From NCBI GenBank assembly GCA_029005335.1, contig JAQXFT010000148.1, positions 1-9,323 of the forward strand: a stretch of 9,323 nt of DNA. Direction: 5' to 3'. Position 1 is the first letter of the stretch. The number at the start of each line of letters is the position of its first letter. Source of the stretch: Oscillospiraceae bacterium (GTDB taxonomy: Bacteria; Bacillota; Clostridia; Oscillospirales; Ruminococcaceae). The translations under genes and the position numbers were made by a program. Below the pieces are notes generated by a model. The model did not search any database, was not told where the DNA came from, and was given only the letters and a program-made list of their open reading frames with translations. Shown piece after piece: positions 1 to 6,867 of this stretch.

Positions 1-258
1 AAAGCTCATAAGACTATTATATAACATAATTTTTAAAAAAGGAAATATAAAAGCTGTATATCAATATTCTTTTATCGATATACAGCTTACTGATTGAAAA
101 TAAATATTAAAAAGCGGAGTGTCCGAAGAATCTTATGAATAATGAAGCAGATTGTATATTATGAAATGCTTTGAAATATAGTCTGTTGTCAAAGAATAAA
201 AGTGTTATCATAAGTATAAGCCGGCTTTTATATATATAAATATATATGAGATATATAA
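1..258. other. Gene-free AT-rich region downstream of the LysR gene
   Basis: No convincing open reading frame is seen on either strand. The region holds a 12-bp inverted repeat (51-88, listed separately), a weak 4-bp hairpin CGGA/TCCG (115-125) followed on the minus strand by CTTTTT, a 10-bp palindrome AAGCCGGCTT (218-227), and alternating TA tracts around 228-268 that run into the end of the LysR gene. It is probably the 3' untranslated region of the LysR transcript plus the spacer to whatever lies to the left of the window. Confidence 0.6.
51..88 (-). terminator. Perfect 12-bp inverted repeat, possible terminator of the LysR transcript
   Basis: AAGCTGTATATC (51-62) and GATATACAGCTT (77-88) are exact reverse complements around a 14-nt loop. 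Read on the minus strand, the stem runs directly into a short U-rich tail (TTTTATATTT). On the plus strand no U-run follows. This favours a terminator for minus-strand transcription arriving from the LysR gene. The stem is AT-rich and the tail is interrupted, so it is not a textbook case. An mRNA-stabilising 3' hairpin or a protein-binding palindrome remain alternatives. It lies about 170 nt past the LysR stop codon. Confidence 0.45.
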
Positions 259-1182
259 TTATATATATTCCGCAAAAGCCACACTGTTCTTGGCGGAATA
301 GAGCTTATCAGCAAATTTTCTGTCCAGCTCGGAGAATCTGTAACCGTTCTGAAAAATGAGAATATCCCTGCATTTTGATGAAAGCTGAGTACATCTTCTG
401 TGAATAAGCCCGAATCTTTTCAGCATATAATCCGGTACAGGCGAAGTCCACATAAAGGCATCGGGTATTCTGCAAAGAAGCTCAAACTGACTGTCTCTTT
501 CATGGAGAACGATTCTTTTCGGAGAAATATTTTTCTGGCTTATGCCGTTTATATATGGCACATACATATCATCATGAATAATTTCAATAAGCCCTGCAAG
601 CTTTTCGGAAGAAATATCGGAATCCTCAGCAACCGGATTTTTTTCTGACATAATGAGAAGATGTTCAAAAGTCCATACCGGTTCACTGCCAAGATTCTTA
701 TCTCTCAGAAAGTCGAGAAAATAGTTTTCATATTCAAGCGGATAATGCAGAATCCCGAGATTATATTTTCCGTCGGCAACGGAATTAGCTATATCAACAG
801 AATTCATGCGTTCGACGTTTATATTTATATCCTGAGAAAAATCAAGTCCTGCTATGAAATCGGATATGCATAGTGATATATAACTGCTTCCCGGAACGGC
901 AATACTGAAGCTCTGACAGATTCTGTTTCTTGAAATTTTAAGGGATTCCATTTTTTCAATCTGTATAAGAATTTTCTTTGCATATTCAAGAAATTCCTTA
1001 CCCTTTGCAGTAGGAAAGACTCCCTTTGAAGTTCTCTCAAAAATATTTATTTCAAGTGTATCTTCGAGTTCCTTTATAGCCTTGCTGAGATTAGGCTGAG
1101 CCATATAGAGATTAGAAGCAGCTTTTGTTATAGAGTGTGTTTTTTCCACTTCGACAGCATATTTAAAATATAATGTATTCAT
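259..1182 (-). CDS. LysR-family transcriptional regulator
   Basis: The protein is a cytoplasmic DNA-binding regulator of 307 aa, the normal size for the LysR family. Residues 1 to about 60 form the winged helix-turn-helix: the pattern SITKAASNLYMAQPNLSKAI followed by LEDTLEINIFERTSKG is the classic LysR signature. A linker helix follows (about 60-85), and then an effector-binding domain of periplasmic-binding-protein type (about 90-300). The ligand cannot be told from sequence. The start at 1182 is chosen because AAAGGT (1192-1197) lies 10 nt upstream. An in-frame ATG three codons earlier (1191) touches that Shine-Dalgarno sequence and cannot use it. The gene follows the atp operon on the same strand but has its own strong promoter (1220-1248) behind the atp terminator, so it is a separate unit. 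LysR proteins often control a divergent neighbour, but no divergent gene is present here, so its target is unknown. Confidence 0.9.
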   Translation of the reverse strand: MNTLYFKYAVEVEKTHSITKAASNLYMAQPNLSKAIKELEDTLEINIFERTSKGVFPTAKGKEFLEYAKKILIQIEKMESLKISRNRICQSFSIAVPGSSYISLCISDFIAGLDFSQDININVERMNSVDIANSVADGKYNLGILHYPLEYENYFLDFLRDKNLGSEPVWTFEHLLIMSEKNPVAEDSDISSEKLAGLIEIIHDDMYVPYINGISQKNISPKRIVLHERDSQFELLCRIPDAFMWTSPVPDYMLKRFGLIHRRCTQLSSKCRDILIFQNGYRFSELDRKFADKLYSAKNSVAFAEYI

Positions 1183-1219
1183 AAAAATCATACCTTTGAT
1201 ATGTTAATATTTATATATC

Positions 1220-1248
1220 ATTATATCTTTTTTCCGTCCTTTTGTCAA
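1220..1248 (-). promoter_or_regulatory. Consensus sigma-A promoter of the LysR gene
   Basis: On the minus strand, TTGACA (plus coordinates 1243-1248) and TATAAT (1220-1225) are separated by exactly 17 nt. Both hexamers match the vegetative sigma consensus in all six positions. Transcription would begin near 1212, leaving a leader of about 30 nt before the ATG at 1182. The -35 box lies 4 bp beyond the U-tract of the atp terminator, so the two elements abut. Confidence 0.8.
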
Positions 1249-1252
1249 GTAT

Positions 1253-1287
1253 AAAAAAACCGTCTGCTTTTTTCAAAGTCAGACGGT
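1253..1287 (-). terminator. Intrinsic terminator of the atp operon
   Basis: CCGTCTG (1260-1266) pairs perfectly with CAGACGG (1280-1286), and an outer A-T pair (1259/1287) and inner CTTT/AAAG pairing around a single bulge extend the stem. On the minus strand the GC-rich stem is followed at once by seven U residues (1253-1259). It begins 9 nt after the atpC stop codon. The plus-strand flank lacks a U-run, so it is directional, ending the atp transcript before the LysR promoter. Confidence 0.9.
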
Positions 1288-1296
1288 ATAGAAAAA

Positions 1297-1710
1297 TCAG
1301 TGCTTCTGAAGTGATGAAACCTGTATTCTGTTCAAGGCTCTTTTAAGTTTAAGTTCAGCACGGGACATTTCGGAATCAGTCTTAGCCTGTTTAATCTTAT
1401 TCAGAGCGTCTTCCCTGGAGCGGTTAGCCCATATGGTATCGATATCCTCGCCCCATTCAGCAGCAGTAGTTATAATTCTTGTAATATTTTCGTAAGACAC
1501 TTTAAGGAATCCGCCGGCAATAGCGGCATATTTTACTTCACCGCCGGCGAGATTAATTTTAAGGACTCCGGGCGGAAGATTAGCCACATAATTTTCATGA
1601 CCTGCTAAAATTCCGACATCTCCCTCAGTAGTTCTTACAATGACCTGTTCAGCCTCGCCGTCAAAAAGAATTTTATCAGGCGTAATAACTTTGAATTTAA
1701 AGGTTCTCAT
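1297..1710 (-). CDS. atpC: F-type ATP synthase epsilon subunit
   Basis: The epsilon subunit belongs to the F1 central stalk. It couples the c-ring to gamma and, through its C-terminal helices, can inhibit ATP hydrolysis. The 137-aa length is normal. Residues 1 to about 85 form the beta-sandwich, with the recognisable stretches FKVITPDKILFDGEAE, TTEGDVGILAGHE and YAAIAGGFLKV. Residues from about 90 form the helical hairpin, rich in Arg, Lys and Glu. The ATG overlaps the atpD stop by one base (TAATG), and AAAGGG lies 9 nt upstream inside atpD, so translation is probably coupled to atpD. It is the last gene of the operon, with the terminator just beyond its stop. Confidence 0.96.
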   Translation of the reverse strand: MRTFKFKVITPDKILFDGEAEQVIVRTTEGDVGILAGHENYVANLPPGVLKINLAGGEVKYAAIAGGFLKVSYENITRIITTAAEWGEDIDTIWANRSREDALNKIKQAKTDSEMSRAELKLKRALNRIQVSSLQKH

Positions 1711-3101
1711 TACTGCACACCCTTTGCTTTTTCGACAGCTTCATCAATAGTGCCGACAAAAAGGAAAGCTGATTCGGGCAGGTCGTCGTGCTTGCCCTCA
1801 ATGATTTCCTTGAATCCCCTTATAGTTTCCTTAATCGGCACATACTTTCCTTTCATGCCGGTAAACTGTTCAGCGACTGAGAAGGGCTGGGATAAGAATC
1901 TCTGAATTTTTCTTGCTCTTGAGACGGTGAGCTTATCCTCGTCAGAAAGCTCGTCCATACCCATAATAGCAATAATATCCTGAAGCTCAGTATATCTCTG
2001 AAGTATATTCTGAACAGCTCTGGCAGTCTCATAGTGTTCCTGACCGACTATTTCCGGAGTAAGTATTCTTGAATTACTTTCAAGAGGGTCTACTGCCGGA
2101 TAGATTCCGAGTGATGAAATCTGTCTTGAAAGAACAGTGGTAGCATCAAGATGTGCAAAGGTTGTGGCAGGAGCAGGGTCTGTAAGGTCATCAGCCGGAA
2201 CATATACCGCCTGAACTGATGTTATTGAGCCTTTTTTTGTAGAAGTGATTCTTTCCTGCAATGCTCCCATTTCGGTAGCAAGGGTAGGCTGATATCCTAC
2301 TGCGGAAGGCATACGACCGAGAAGTGCTGATACTTCCGAGCCAGCCTGAGTAAATCTGAATATGTTGTCTATGAAGAGAAGAACGTCCTGTCCCTCAACA
2401 TCTCTGAAATATTCTGCCATAGTAAGACCCGAAAGTCCTACTCTCATTCTTGCTCCGGGGGGTTCGTTCATCTGACCGTAAACAAGTACGGTTTTATCAA
2501 TAACTCCGCTTTCCTGCATTTCGTTATAGAGGTCGTTGCCCTCACGTGTACGCTCTCCTACACCGGTAAATACTGAGATACCGCCGTGCTGATTTGCGAC
2601 GTTATTTATAAGCTCCTGAATAAGAACGGTCTTTCCTACACCTGCACCGCCGAAAAGTCCTATCTTACCGCCTTTAAGATACGGGGCGATAAGGTCTATA
2701 ACTTTGATTCCTGTTTCAAGAACCTCACTTGATGCTGTCTGCTCCTCATAGCTTGGAGCTTCACGGTGAATAGCCCATCTGTCTTTAGTATCCGGAGCAG
2801 GCTTGTCATCTATAGCTTCTCCGAGAAGATTAAATACACGTCCGAGAGTTTCCTTTCCCACGGGAACTGTTATAGGCGAGCCGGTATCGACAGCGTCCAT
2901 ACCTCTTACAAGTCCATCGGTACTGCTCATAGCTATACAGCGTACTACATCATCGCCTATATGCTGTGCGACTTCTACTATAAGCCTCTGTGAGCCGTTA
3001 TTTATCTCGATAGCATTAAGAAGCTTAGGCAGACTGTCCTTAGGGAATCTTATGTCGACAACCGCACCTATAATCTGTACGATTTTTCCGATATTCTGCA
3101 T
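1710..3101 (-). CDS. atpD: F-type ATP synthase beta subunit (catalytic)
   Basis: The beta subunit carries the three catalytic nucleotide sites of F1, making ATP from ADP and phosphate on the cytoplasmic side of the membrane. The protein is 463 aa. Walker A is GGAGVGKT at 151-158, the catalytic glutamate is in the VGERTREG loop (E183), Walker B is LLFID at 241-245, and the family signature PAVDPLESNS is present. The DELSDEDK motif, which contacts gamma and epsilon, lies in the C-terminal helical domain. The start at 3101 is preferred over an ATG at 3107: the excellent AAGGAGG (3108-3114) is 6 nt from the former and touches the latter. The gene begins 15 nt after the atpG stop and overlaps atpC by one base. 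Confidence 0.98.
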   Translation of the reverse strand: MQNIGKIVQIIGAVVDIRFPKDSLPKLLNAIEINNGSQRLIVEVAQHIGDDVVRCIAMSSTDGLVRGMDAVDTGSPITVPVGKETLGRVFNLLGEAIDDKPAPDTKDRWAIHREAPSYEEQTASSEVLETGIKVIDLIAPYLKGGKIGLFGGAGVGKTVLIQELINNVANQHGGISVFTGVGERTREGNDLYNEMQESGVIDKTVLVYGQMNEPPGARMRVGLSGLTMAEYFRDVEGQDVLLFIDNIFRFTQAGSEVSALLGRMPSAVGYQPTLATEMGALQERITSTKKGSITSVQAVYVPADDLTDPAPATTFAHLDATTVLSRQISSLGIYPAVDPLESNSRILTPEIVGQEHYETARAVQNILQRYTELQDIIAIMGMDELSDEDKLTVSRARKIQRFLSQPFSVAEQFTGMKGKYVPIKETIRGFKEIIEGKHDDLPESAFLFVGTIDEAVEKAKGVQ

Positions 3102-3107
3102 TAACAT

Positions 3108-3114
3108 CCTCCTT
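3108..3114 (-). promoter_or_regulatory. Start-deciding ribosome binding site of atpD
   Basis: AAGGAGG on the minus strand sits directly against an ATG at 3107 and 6 nt before the in-frame ATG at 3101. Only the second has workable spacing, so atpD begins MQNIGKIVQ. It lies wholly in the 15-nt gap between atpG and atpD. Confidence 0.85.
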
Positions 3115-3116
3115 GA

Positions 3117-3974
3117 TTATTCCTGAGCCTCAGCACCGCCGACAATCTCAGTAATTTCCTGAGTAATAGCGGACTGTCTTGCCCTGTTATATATAAGTGA
3201 AAGATTATCTATCATTTCCTCGGCATTGTCGGAGGCATTTTCCATAGCATTTCGTCTTGAAGCCTGTTCGGAGGCAAATGAGCATACAACCGCACCATAA
3301 ATAAGACCTGCTATATATTTCGGAACAAGCGAATTGAAAACTTCTCCTGCCGAAGGTTCATAGCGTGTAACTGATTTCGGAGAATCGCCTGATATTTTAT
3401 CAAGCGGAATAACGCTTATATATCTTGCCTCCTGAACCAGCGGAGAAATATAATCCGTAAAGACGATTTCGACTCTGCCTATAGATTTATGCTTGTTATA
3501 TGAATCTGTTATAATTTCCGAAATATCCATAGCTTCATATATAGTCATAGTCTCGCCTATGTTCTCATAGCTTCTGAGAATTTTGAAATTACGCTTTGAA
3601 AAGAACTCCGAAGCTTTTTTACCGATGGGAATTAAAACGGTATTTCCGCCATTCTGTTCCATACGGCTGAGGGCGAGCTTTATCACATTGGAGTTATAGC
3701 CTCCGGCGAGACCTCTGTCGCCGGCGATAACAATCATAAGTGTAGTATCGGATTCATTACCTCTGACGTATACTGAATTAAAAAATCTGTCCTCAGAGGC
3801 AATCTCGCACATAGTCTCATATACCGTATTGAAAAACGGCATGGCAGTATCAGCCTTTTCCTTGGCTTTTCTGAATTTGGACGAAGATACAAGCTGCATA
3901 GCCTTGGTAATCTGCATAGTGCTTTCAATGCTCTTGATACGGCGTTTTATATCTTTCATATTGCCTGAAGCCAT
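3117..3974 (-). CDS. atpG: F-type ATP synthase gamma subunit
   Basis: Gamma is the rotating central shaft of F1 that links c-ring rotation to the conformational changes in alpha3-beta3. The protein is 285 aa, as expected. The N-terminal helix carries the family pattern MKDIKRRIKSIESTMQITKAM with SSSKFRKA following. The middle Rossmann-like domain includes IVIAGDRGLAGGYNSNV. The C-terminal helix carries the conserved NASDNAEEMIDNLSLIYNRA and RQSAITQEITEIVGGAEA. The ATG at 3974 is preceded by GAGGTGA (3981-3987), which overlaps the atpA stop codon and lies 6 nt from the start, suggesting coupling to atpA. The gap to atpA is 11 nt and to atpD 15 nt. Confidence 0.97.
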   Translation of the reverse strand: MASGNMKDIKRRIKSIESTMQITKAMQLVSSSKFRKAKEKADTAMPFFNTVYETMCEIASEDRFFNSVYVRGNESDTTLMIVIAGDRGLAGGYNSNVIKLALSRMEQNGGNTVLIPIGKKASEFFSKRNFKILRSYENIGETMTIYEAMDISEIITDSYNKHKSIGRVEIVFTDYISPLVQEARYISVIPLDKISGDSPKSVTRYEPSAGEVFNSLVPKYIAGLIYGAVVCSFASEQASRRNAMENASDNAEEMIDNLSLIYNRARQSAITQEITEIVGGAEAQE

Positions 3975-3985
3975 ACCGAATCACC

Positions 3986-5506
3986 TCACTGCTTTTTGTC
4001 CGACATATATTTTCCGGCAAAATTACTCAGAGCTTCCTTCAGCTTTTCTTCAGTTTCCGGTGAAAGCTGTCCGGAGCTTCTTATAGCTTCCGTAATCTCA
4101 GGGTAAGAAGTATCTATATATGCAAACAGCTCATTCTGATAATCCTGAATCAGATTTACCGGAATATCCCTGAGATAGTTATTTACAACCGCATAAATTA
4201 TAATAACCTGATTCTCAACGGCAACAGGCTTGTTTCTGTCCTGTTTAAGGACTTCAACGATACGCTCTCCCTGAGCGAGTCTCTCCTTTGTATCCTTATC
4301 CAAATCCGAGCCGAACTGTGAGAAGGACTGCAATTCACGGTACTGGGAATACATAAGCTTCAGAGAGCCTGAAACCTTTTTCATAGCTTTAATCTGAGCT
4401 GCACTTCCTACACGTGATACAGAGATTCCGGGGTTGACAGCAGGTCTTATACCTGCATTGAAAAGGTCTGTTTCAAGGAATATCTGACCGTCCGTAATTG
4501 AAATTACGTTTGTAGGGATATATGCTGAAACATCTCCCGCCTGAGTTTCAATAATCGGAAGTGCCGTAAGAGAGCCTCCTCCGTAATTTTCGTTGAGGGA
4601 GCAGGCACGCTCAAGAAGTCTTGAGTGAAGATAGAATACATCTCCGGGGAAAGCCTCACGTCCCGGCGGTCTTTTAAGGAGAAGCGAAAGTGTTCTGTAA
4701 GCGACAGCGTGCTTTGACAAATCGTCATAAACGCAGAGTACGTCCTGACCTTTTTCAAGGAAATATTCTCCTATTGTACAGCCTGAATACGGAGCTATAT
4801 ATTGCAGAGGTGCAAGCTCAGAAGCCGTAGCGGATACAACTATTGAGTAGTCCATAGCTCCGGCTTTGGTAAGAGTTTCAACGACATTGGCAACAGTAGA
4901 ACGTTTCTGACCTATTGCAACATAGATACATATAATATTCTGACCTTTCTGATTGATTATTGTATCGAGTGCAATGGCAGTTTTACCGGTCTGGCGGTCG
5001 CCGATAATAAGTTCACGCTGACCTCTGCCGATAGGAATCATAGAATCTATGGCTTTGATACCGGTCTGCAAAGGCTTGTGAACGGATTTTCTTGTAATAA
5101 TTCCGGACGCAATTTTTTCAATCGGAGCGGTAAGGGAGGTTCTTATAGGACCTTTTCCGTCAATAGGTCTTCCGAGGGCATCTACAACACGTCCAATCAT
5201 TTCCTCTCCGACCGGTACAGATACAATCTGTCCTGTACGCTTGACGGTTGAACCCTCTTTTATATCCGTATCAGAGCCGAGCATAACAGCTCCGACGAAA
5301 TTCTGTTCAAGGTTAAGAGCCATACCCTTGACGCCGTTTTCAAATTCGAGAAGCTCGCCGGACATACAGTTTTCTATGCCATGGATATTGGCGATACCGT
5401 CGCCGACAGTCATAACAGTACCGACGTCGGAAAGCTCCAGCTTATTCTGATAGTGTTTAATCTGTTCCTTGATGATACCGCTGATTTCTTCCGGGCGTAA
5501 ATTCAA
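3986..5506 (-). CDS. atpA: F-type ATP synthase alpha subunit (TTG start)
   Basis: Alpha alternates with beta in the F1 hexamer and binds nucleotide without hydrolysing it. The protein is 506 aa. Walker A is GDRQTGKT (169-176), the Walker B-like segment is VLCVYDD (256-262), the signature PAVNPGISVS lies at 355-364, and the arginine finger that reaches the beta catalytic site is R365 in SVSRVG. The initiation codon is TTG (5504-5506), supported by AAGGTG 7 nt upstream (5514-5519), by the absence of an upstream in-frame ATG or GTG before a stop, and by the family-typical N-terminus (NLRPEEISGIIKEQI). A TTG start is notable for a subunit needed in three copies, when beta has ATG and an ideal ribosome site. 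The gene starts 15 nt after the atpH stop. Confidence 0.97.
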   Translation of the reverse strand: MNLRPEEISGIIKEQIKHYQNKLELSDVGTVMTVGDGIANIHGIENCMSGELLEFENGVKGMALNLEQNFVGAVMLGSDTDIKEGSTVKRTGQIVSVPVGEEMIGRVVDALGRPIDGKGPIRTSLTAPIEKIASGIITRKSVHKPLQTGIKAIDSMIPIGRGQRELIIGDRQTGKTAIALDTIINQKGQNIICIYVAIGQKRSTVANVVETLTKAGAMDYSIVVSATASELAPLQYIAPYSGCTIGEYFLEKGQDVLCVYDDLSKHAVAYRTLSLLLKRPPGREAFPGDVFYLHSRLLERACSLNENYGGGSLTALPIIETQAGDVSAYIPTNVISITDGQIFLETDLFNAGIRPAVNPGISVSRVGSAAQIKAMKKVSGSLKLMYSQYRELQSFSQFGSDLDKDTKERLAQGERIVEVLKQDRNKPVAVENQVIIIYAVVNNYLRDIPVNLIQDYQNELFAYIDTSYPEITEAIRSSGQLSPETEEKLKEALSNFAGKYMSDKKQ

Positions 5507-5521
5507 TATAATACACCTTCT

Positions 5522-6064
5522 TTAAATATTATTGCTTTTAATTTCTTTTGATATAGAGCTTATTCTTGAGGCGATACTGTTATCAATAAGTGTGTCGCCA
5601 TAAGAAAGCCTTACACCGCCTATGAGGGACGAATCAATATTTTCAACAAGCTTTATGCGTTTTCCGAGCTTATTCTGAAGCTTCACAATAAGCCTGTTCC
5701 TTTCGGATTCGCTGAGGGGAACGCTTGTTGTAACCGAAACCTCCTCAATATTGTTGTGCCTGTTGTAGAGCTTTCTGAAATCAGCACCTATTCCGGCAAT
5801 ATATCCTATACGGTTTTTTTCGGTAAGCAGACAAAGAAAATTCATAAGTATTCCCTCATCATTGCCGAAAACCTTTTTAAGCGAATCAAGCTTTTCCTCT
5901 GTGCTGATATCCGGAAGGGAAAGCAGATTGAGAAAATCGGGATTCTTGCTGAAAATATCAGTAACTGAAATCAGGTCAAGGGAAACGTCCTCAAGGCAGT
6001 CAGTTTCGCAGGCAAGCTCAAAGAGTGCCTCTGCATAAACTGATGAAACTTCAGGTTCAATCAT
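5522..6064 (-). CDS. atpH: F-type ATP synthase delta subunit
   Basis: Delta caps the alpha3-beta3 head and ties it to the b-subunit peripheral stalk. The protein is 180 aa, normal for the family. An N-terminal six-helix domain begins with EVSSVYAEALFELA (family pattern: A-x-RYA-x-ALFELA), and a C-terminal domain near residues 135-180 carries KLGKRIKLVENIDSSLIGGVRLSYGDTLIDNSI, whose IGG and D-x-S positions are typical. The ATG at 6064 is preferred: AGGTG lies 6 nt upstream, and a GTG three codons earlier (6073) is itself part of that Shine-Dalgarno sequence. The start overlaps the atpF stop by 8 nt, indicating translational coupling. It is the least conserved F1 subunit, but position and motifs leave little doubt. 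Confidence 0.95.
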   Translation of the reverse strand: MIEPEVSSVYAEALFELACETDCLEDVSLDLISVTDIFSKNPDFLNLLSLPDISTEEKLDSLKKVFGNDEGILMNFLCLLTEKNRIGYIAGIGADFRKLYNRHNNIEEVSVTTSVPLSESERNRLIVKLQNKLGKRIKLVENIDSSLIGGVRLSYGDTLIDNSIASRISSISKEIKSNNI

Positions 6065-6560
6065 TATTTTCACCTACATTTTCGATAAACTCATCGATAA
6101 AGCGTCTCTGGTCATCACTGTTTATTTCCTTGCTTATAACCTTTTCAGCAACGAGTACCGCAAGGTCTGAAACTTCATCTCTCACGGAGGCACGTGCATT
6201 GGCTTTTTCACGTTCGATTTCGGAATTAGCCTTTCTGATAATCATATCCGCATTGTTTTTAGCCTCGGATATAATTTCCTCTGAACGCCTGTTGGCGGTA
6301 TCGGAGGCATTTTTGATTATCTTAGCGGATTCCTCTCTTGCGTTGCCTATAAGGTCATTATATTTCCTTTCTGATTCTCTGGCATTTTCGAGAGCCTCAT
6401 CAGCTCTTGAATAAGTCTCCTCAACGTCATGCTTACGCTGTTCCATAATATCGTTGACGGGCTTGAAAAGAAAATGTTTTATTACAAGAAAGAGTATAAG
6501 GGTATTTGCAAGGTTGAAAATTATTGAACCCGGGTCAATAGTCAGAAAGTCAAGATTCAA
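6057..6560 (-). CDS. atpF: F-type ATP synthase b subunit (TTG start)
   Basis: Subunit b forms the peripheral stalk dimer anchoring F1 to subunit a. The protein is 167 aa. One membrane segment lies at about 11-32 (IIFNLANTLILFLVIKHFLF), followed by the family-typical FKPVNDIMEQRK and a long, highly charged, alanine-rich coiled-coil helix through about residue 150. The initiation codon is TTG (6558-6560), with GGGAG (6570-6574) 9 nt upstream. A nearer ATG at 6565 is in another frame and reaches a stop after two codons. The family-typical N-terminus (NLDFLTIDPGSIIFNL) supports the TTG. Only one b-type gene is present, so a b2 homodimer is expected. The gene starts 18 nt after atpE and overlaps atpH by 8 nt. 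Confidence 0.95.
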   Translation of the reverse strand: MNLDFLTIDPGSIIFNLANTLILFLVIKHFLFKPVNDIMEQRKHDVEETYSRADEALENARESERKYNDLIGNAREESAKIIKNASDTANRRSEEIISEAKNNADMIIRKANSEIEREKANARASVRDEVSDLAVLVAEKVISKEINSDDQRRFIDEFIENVGENND

Positions 6561-6574
6561 AACATTTCACTCCC
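6557..6574 (-). promoter_or_regulatory. atpF initiation region: ATG minigene overlapping a TTG start
   Basis: Minus-strand order is GGGAG (6570-6574), then an out-of-frame ATG (6563-6565), a TTT codon and TGA (6557-6559), with the atpF TTG (6558-6560) overlapping that stop as TTGA. The ribosome site is 4 nt from the ATG and 9 nt from the TTG, so the TTG has the better spacing. The layout would also allow termination-reinitiation. Confidence 0.6.
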
Positions 6575-6578
6575 GTAA

Positions 6579-6839
6579 TCAAAGCATATCGATGAACGGA
6601 TTTATAAACAGAAGTATAAGAGCTACAACGAAGCCGTAGATACCGGTAGACTCGGCAACGGCACAGCCGATAAACATAGTCTTTGTAACCTTGCCTGAGG
6701 ATTCAGGCTGTCTGCCGATACTTTCGCAGGCCTTACCTACTGCATAGCCTTCACCTATACCAGGGCCTATACCTGCTATCATAGCAAGTCCTGCACCTAT
6801 TGCTGATGCTGCGAGTACAATTGCTTTTGCGAGTTCCAT
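6579..6839 (-). CDS. atpE: F-type ATP synthase c subunit, predicted Na+ type with two carboxylates
   Basis: Subunit c forms the rotating membrane ring that binds the coupling ion. The protein is 86 aa with two hairpin helices (about 5-27 and 54-78) joined by a polar loop, GRQPESSGK, holding the conserved RQP. E63 in VAESTGIY is the essential carboxylate. V61, S64, T65 and Y68 match the Na+ ligand positions described for Ilyobacter tartaricus (V63, S66, T67, Y70). At the position of its Q32 this protein has E30 (GPGIGEGY), the two-carboxylate arrangement described for Fusobacterium nucleatum. Na+ coupling is therefore predicted, not shown. The start at 6839 has GGAGGT 7 nt upstream. An in-frame ATG 16 codons earlier is rejected because it adds a polar extension and overlaps atpB. 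Confidence 0.97.
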   Translation of the reverse strand: MELAKAIVLAASAIGAGLAMIAGIGPGIGEGYAVGKACESIGRQPESSGKVTKTMFIGCAVAESTGIYGFVVALILLFINPFIDML

Positions 6840-6867
6840 AATAAATACCTCCAAAAAATTTAAAAAA
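6840..6867 (-). promoter_or_regulatory. U-rich, strong translation initiation region of atpE
   Basis: The 28-nt gap between atpB and atpE is the longest in the operon. It reads on the minus strand as two U6 tracts around AAA, then GGAGGT (6847-6852) and a 7-nt spacer to the ATG. U-rich leaders with a perfect Shine-Dalgarno sequence are known to boost atpE translation in E. coli, fitting the need for about ten c subunits per enzyme. The same role here is inferred from resemblance. Confidence 0.55.

Noticed and set aside
115..125. CGGA/TCCG hairpin followed by CTTTTT on the minus strand as the LysR terminator
   Set aside because: The stem has only 4 bp with a 3-nt loop, too weak to call with confidence; the 12-bp repeat at 51-88 is the better candidate.
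167..192. TTGACA on the minus strand (187-192) as a promoter
   Set aside because: No -10-like hexamer is found 16-18 nt downstream, and no gene follows within the window.
400..873. Plus-strand open frames of 70-82 codons opposite the LysR gene
   Set aside because: They lie wholly inside a well-supported LysR gene on the other strand, lack ribosome sites and resemble no known family; they are shadow frames.
6065..6073. GTG start for atpH
   Set aside because: The GTG is part of the AGGTG ribosome site used by the ATG at 6064.
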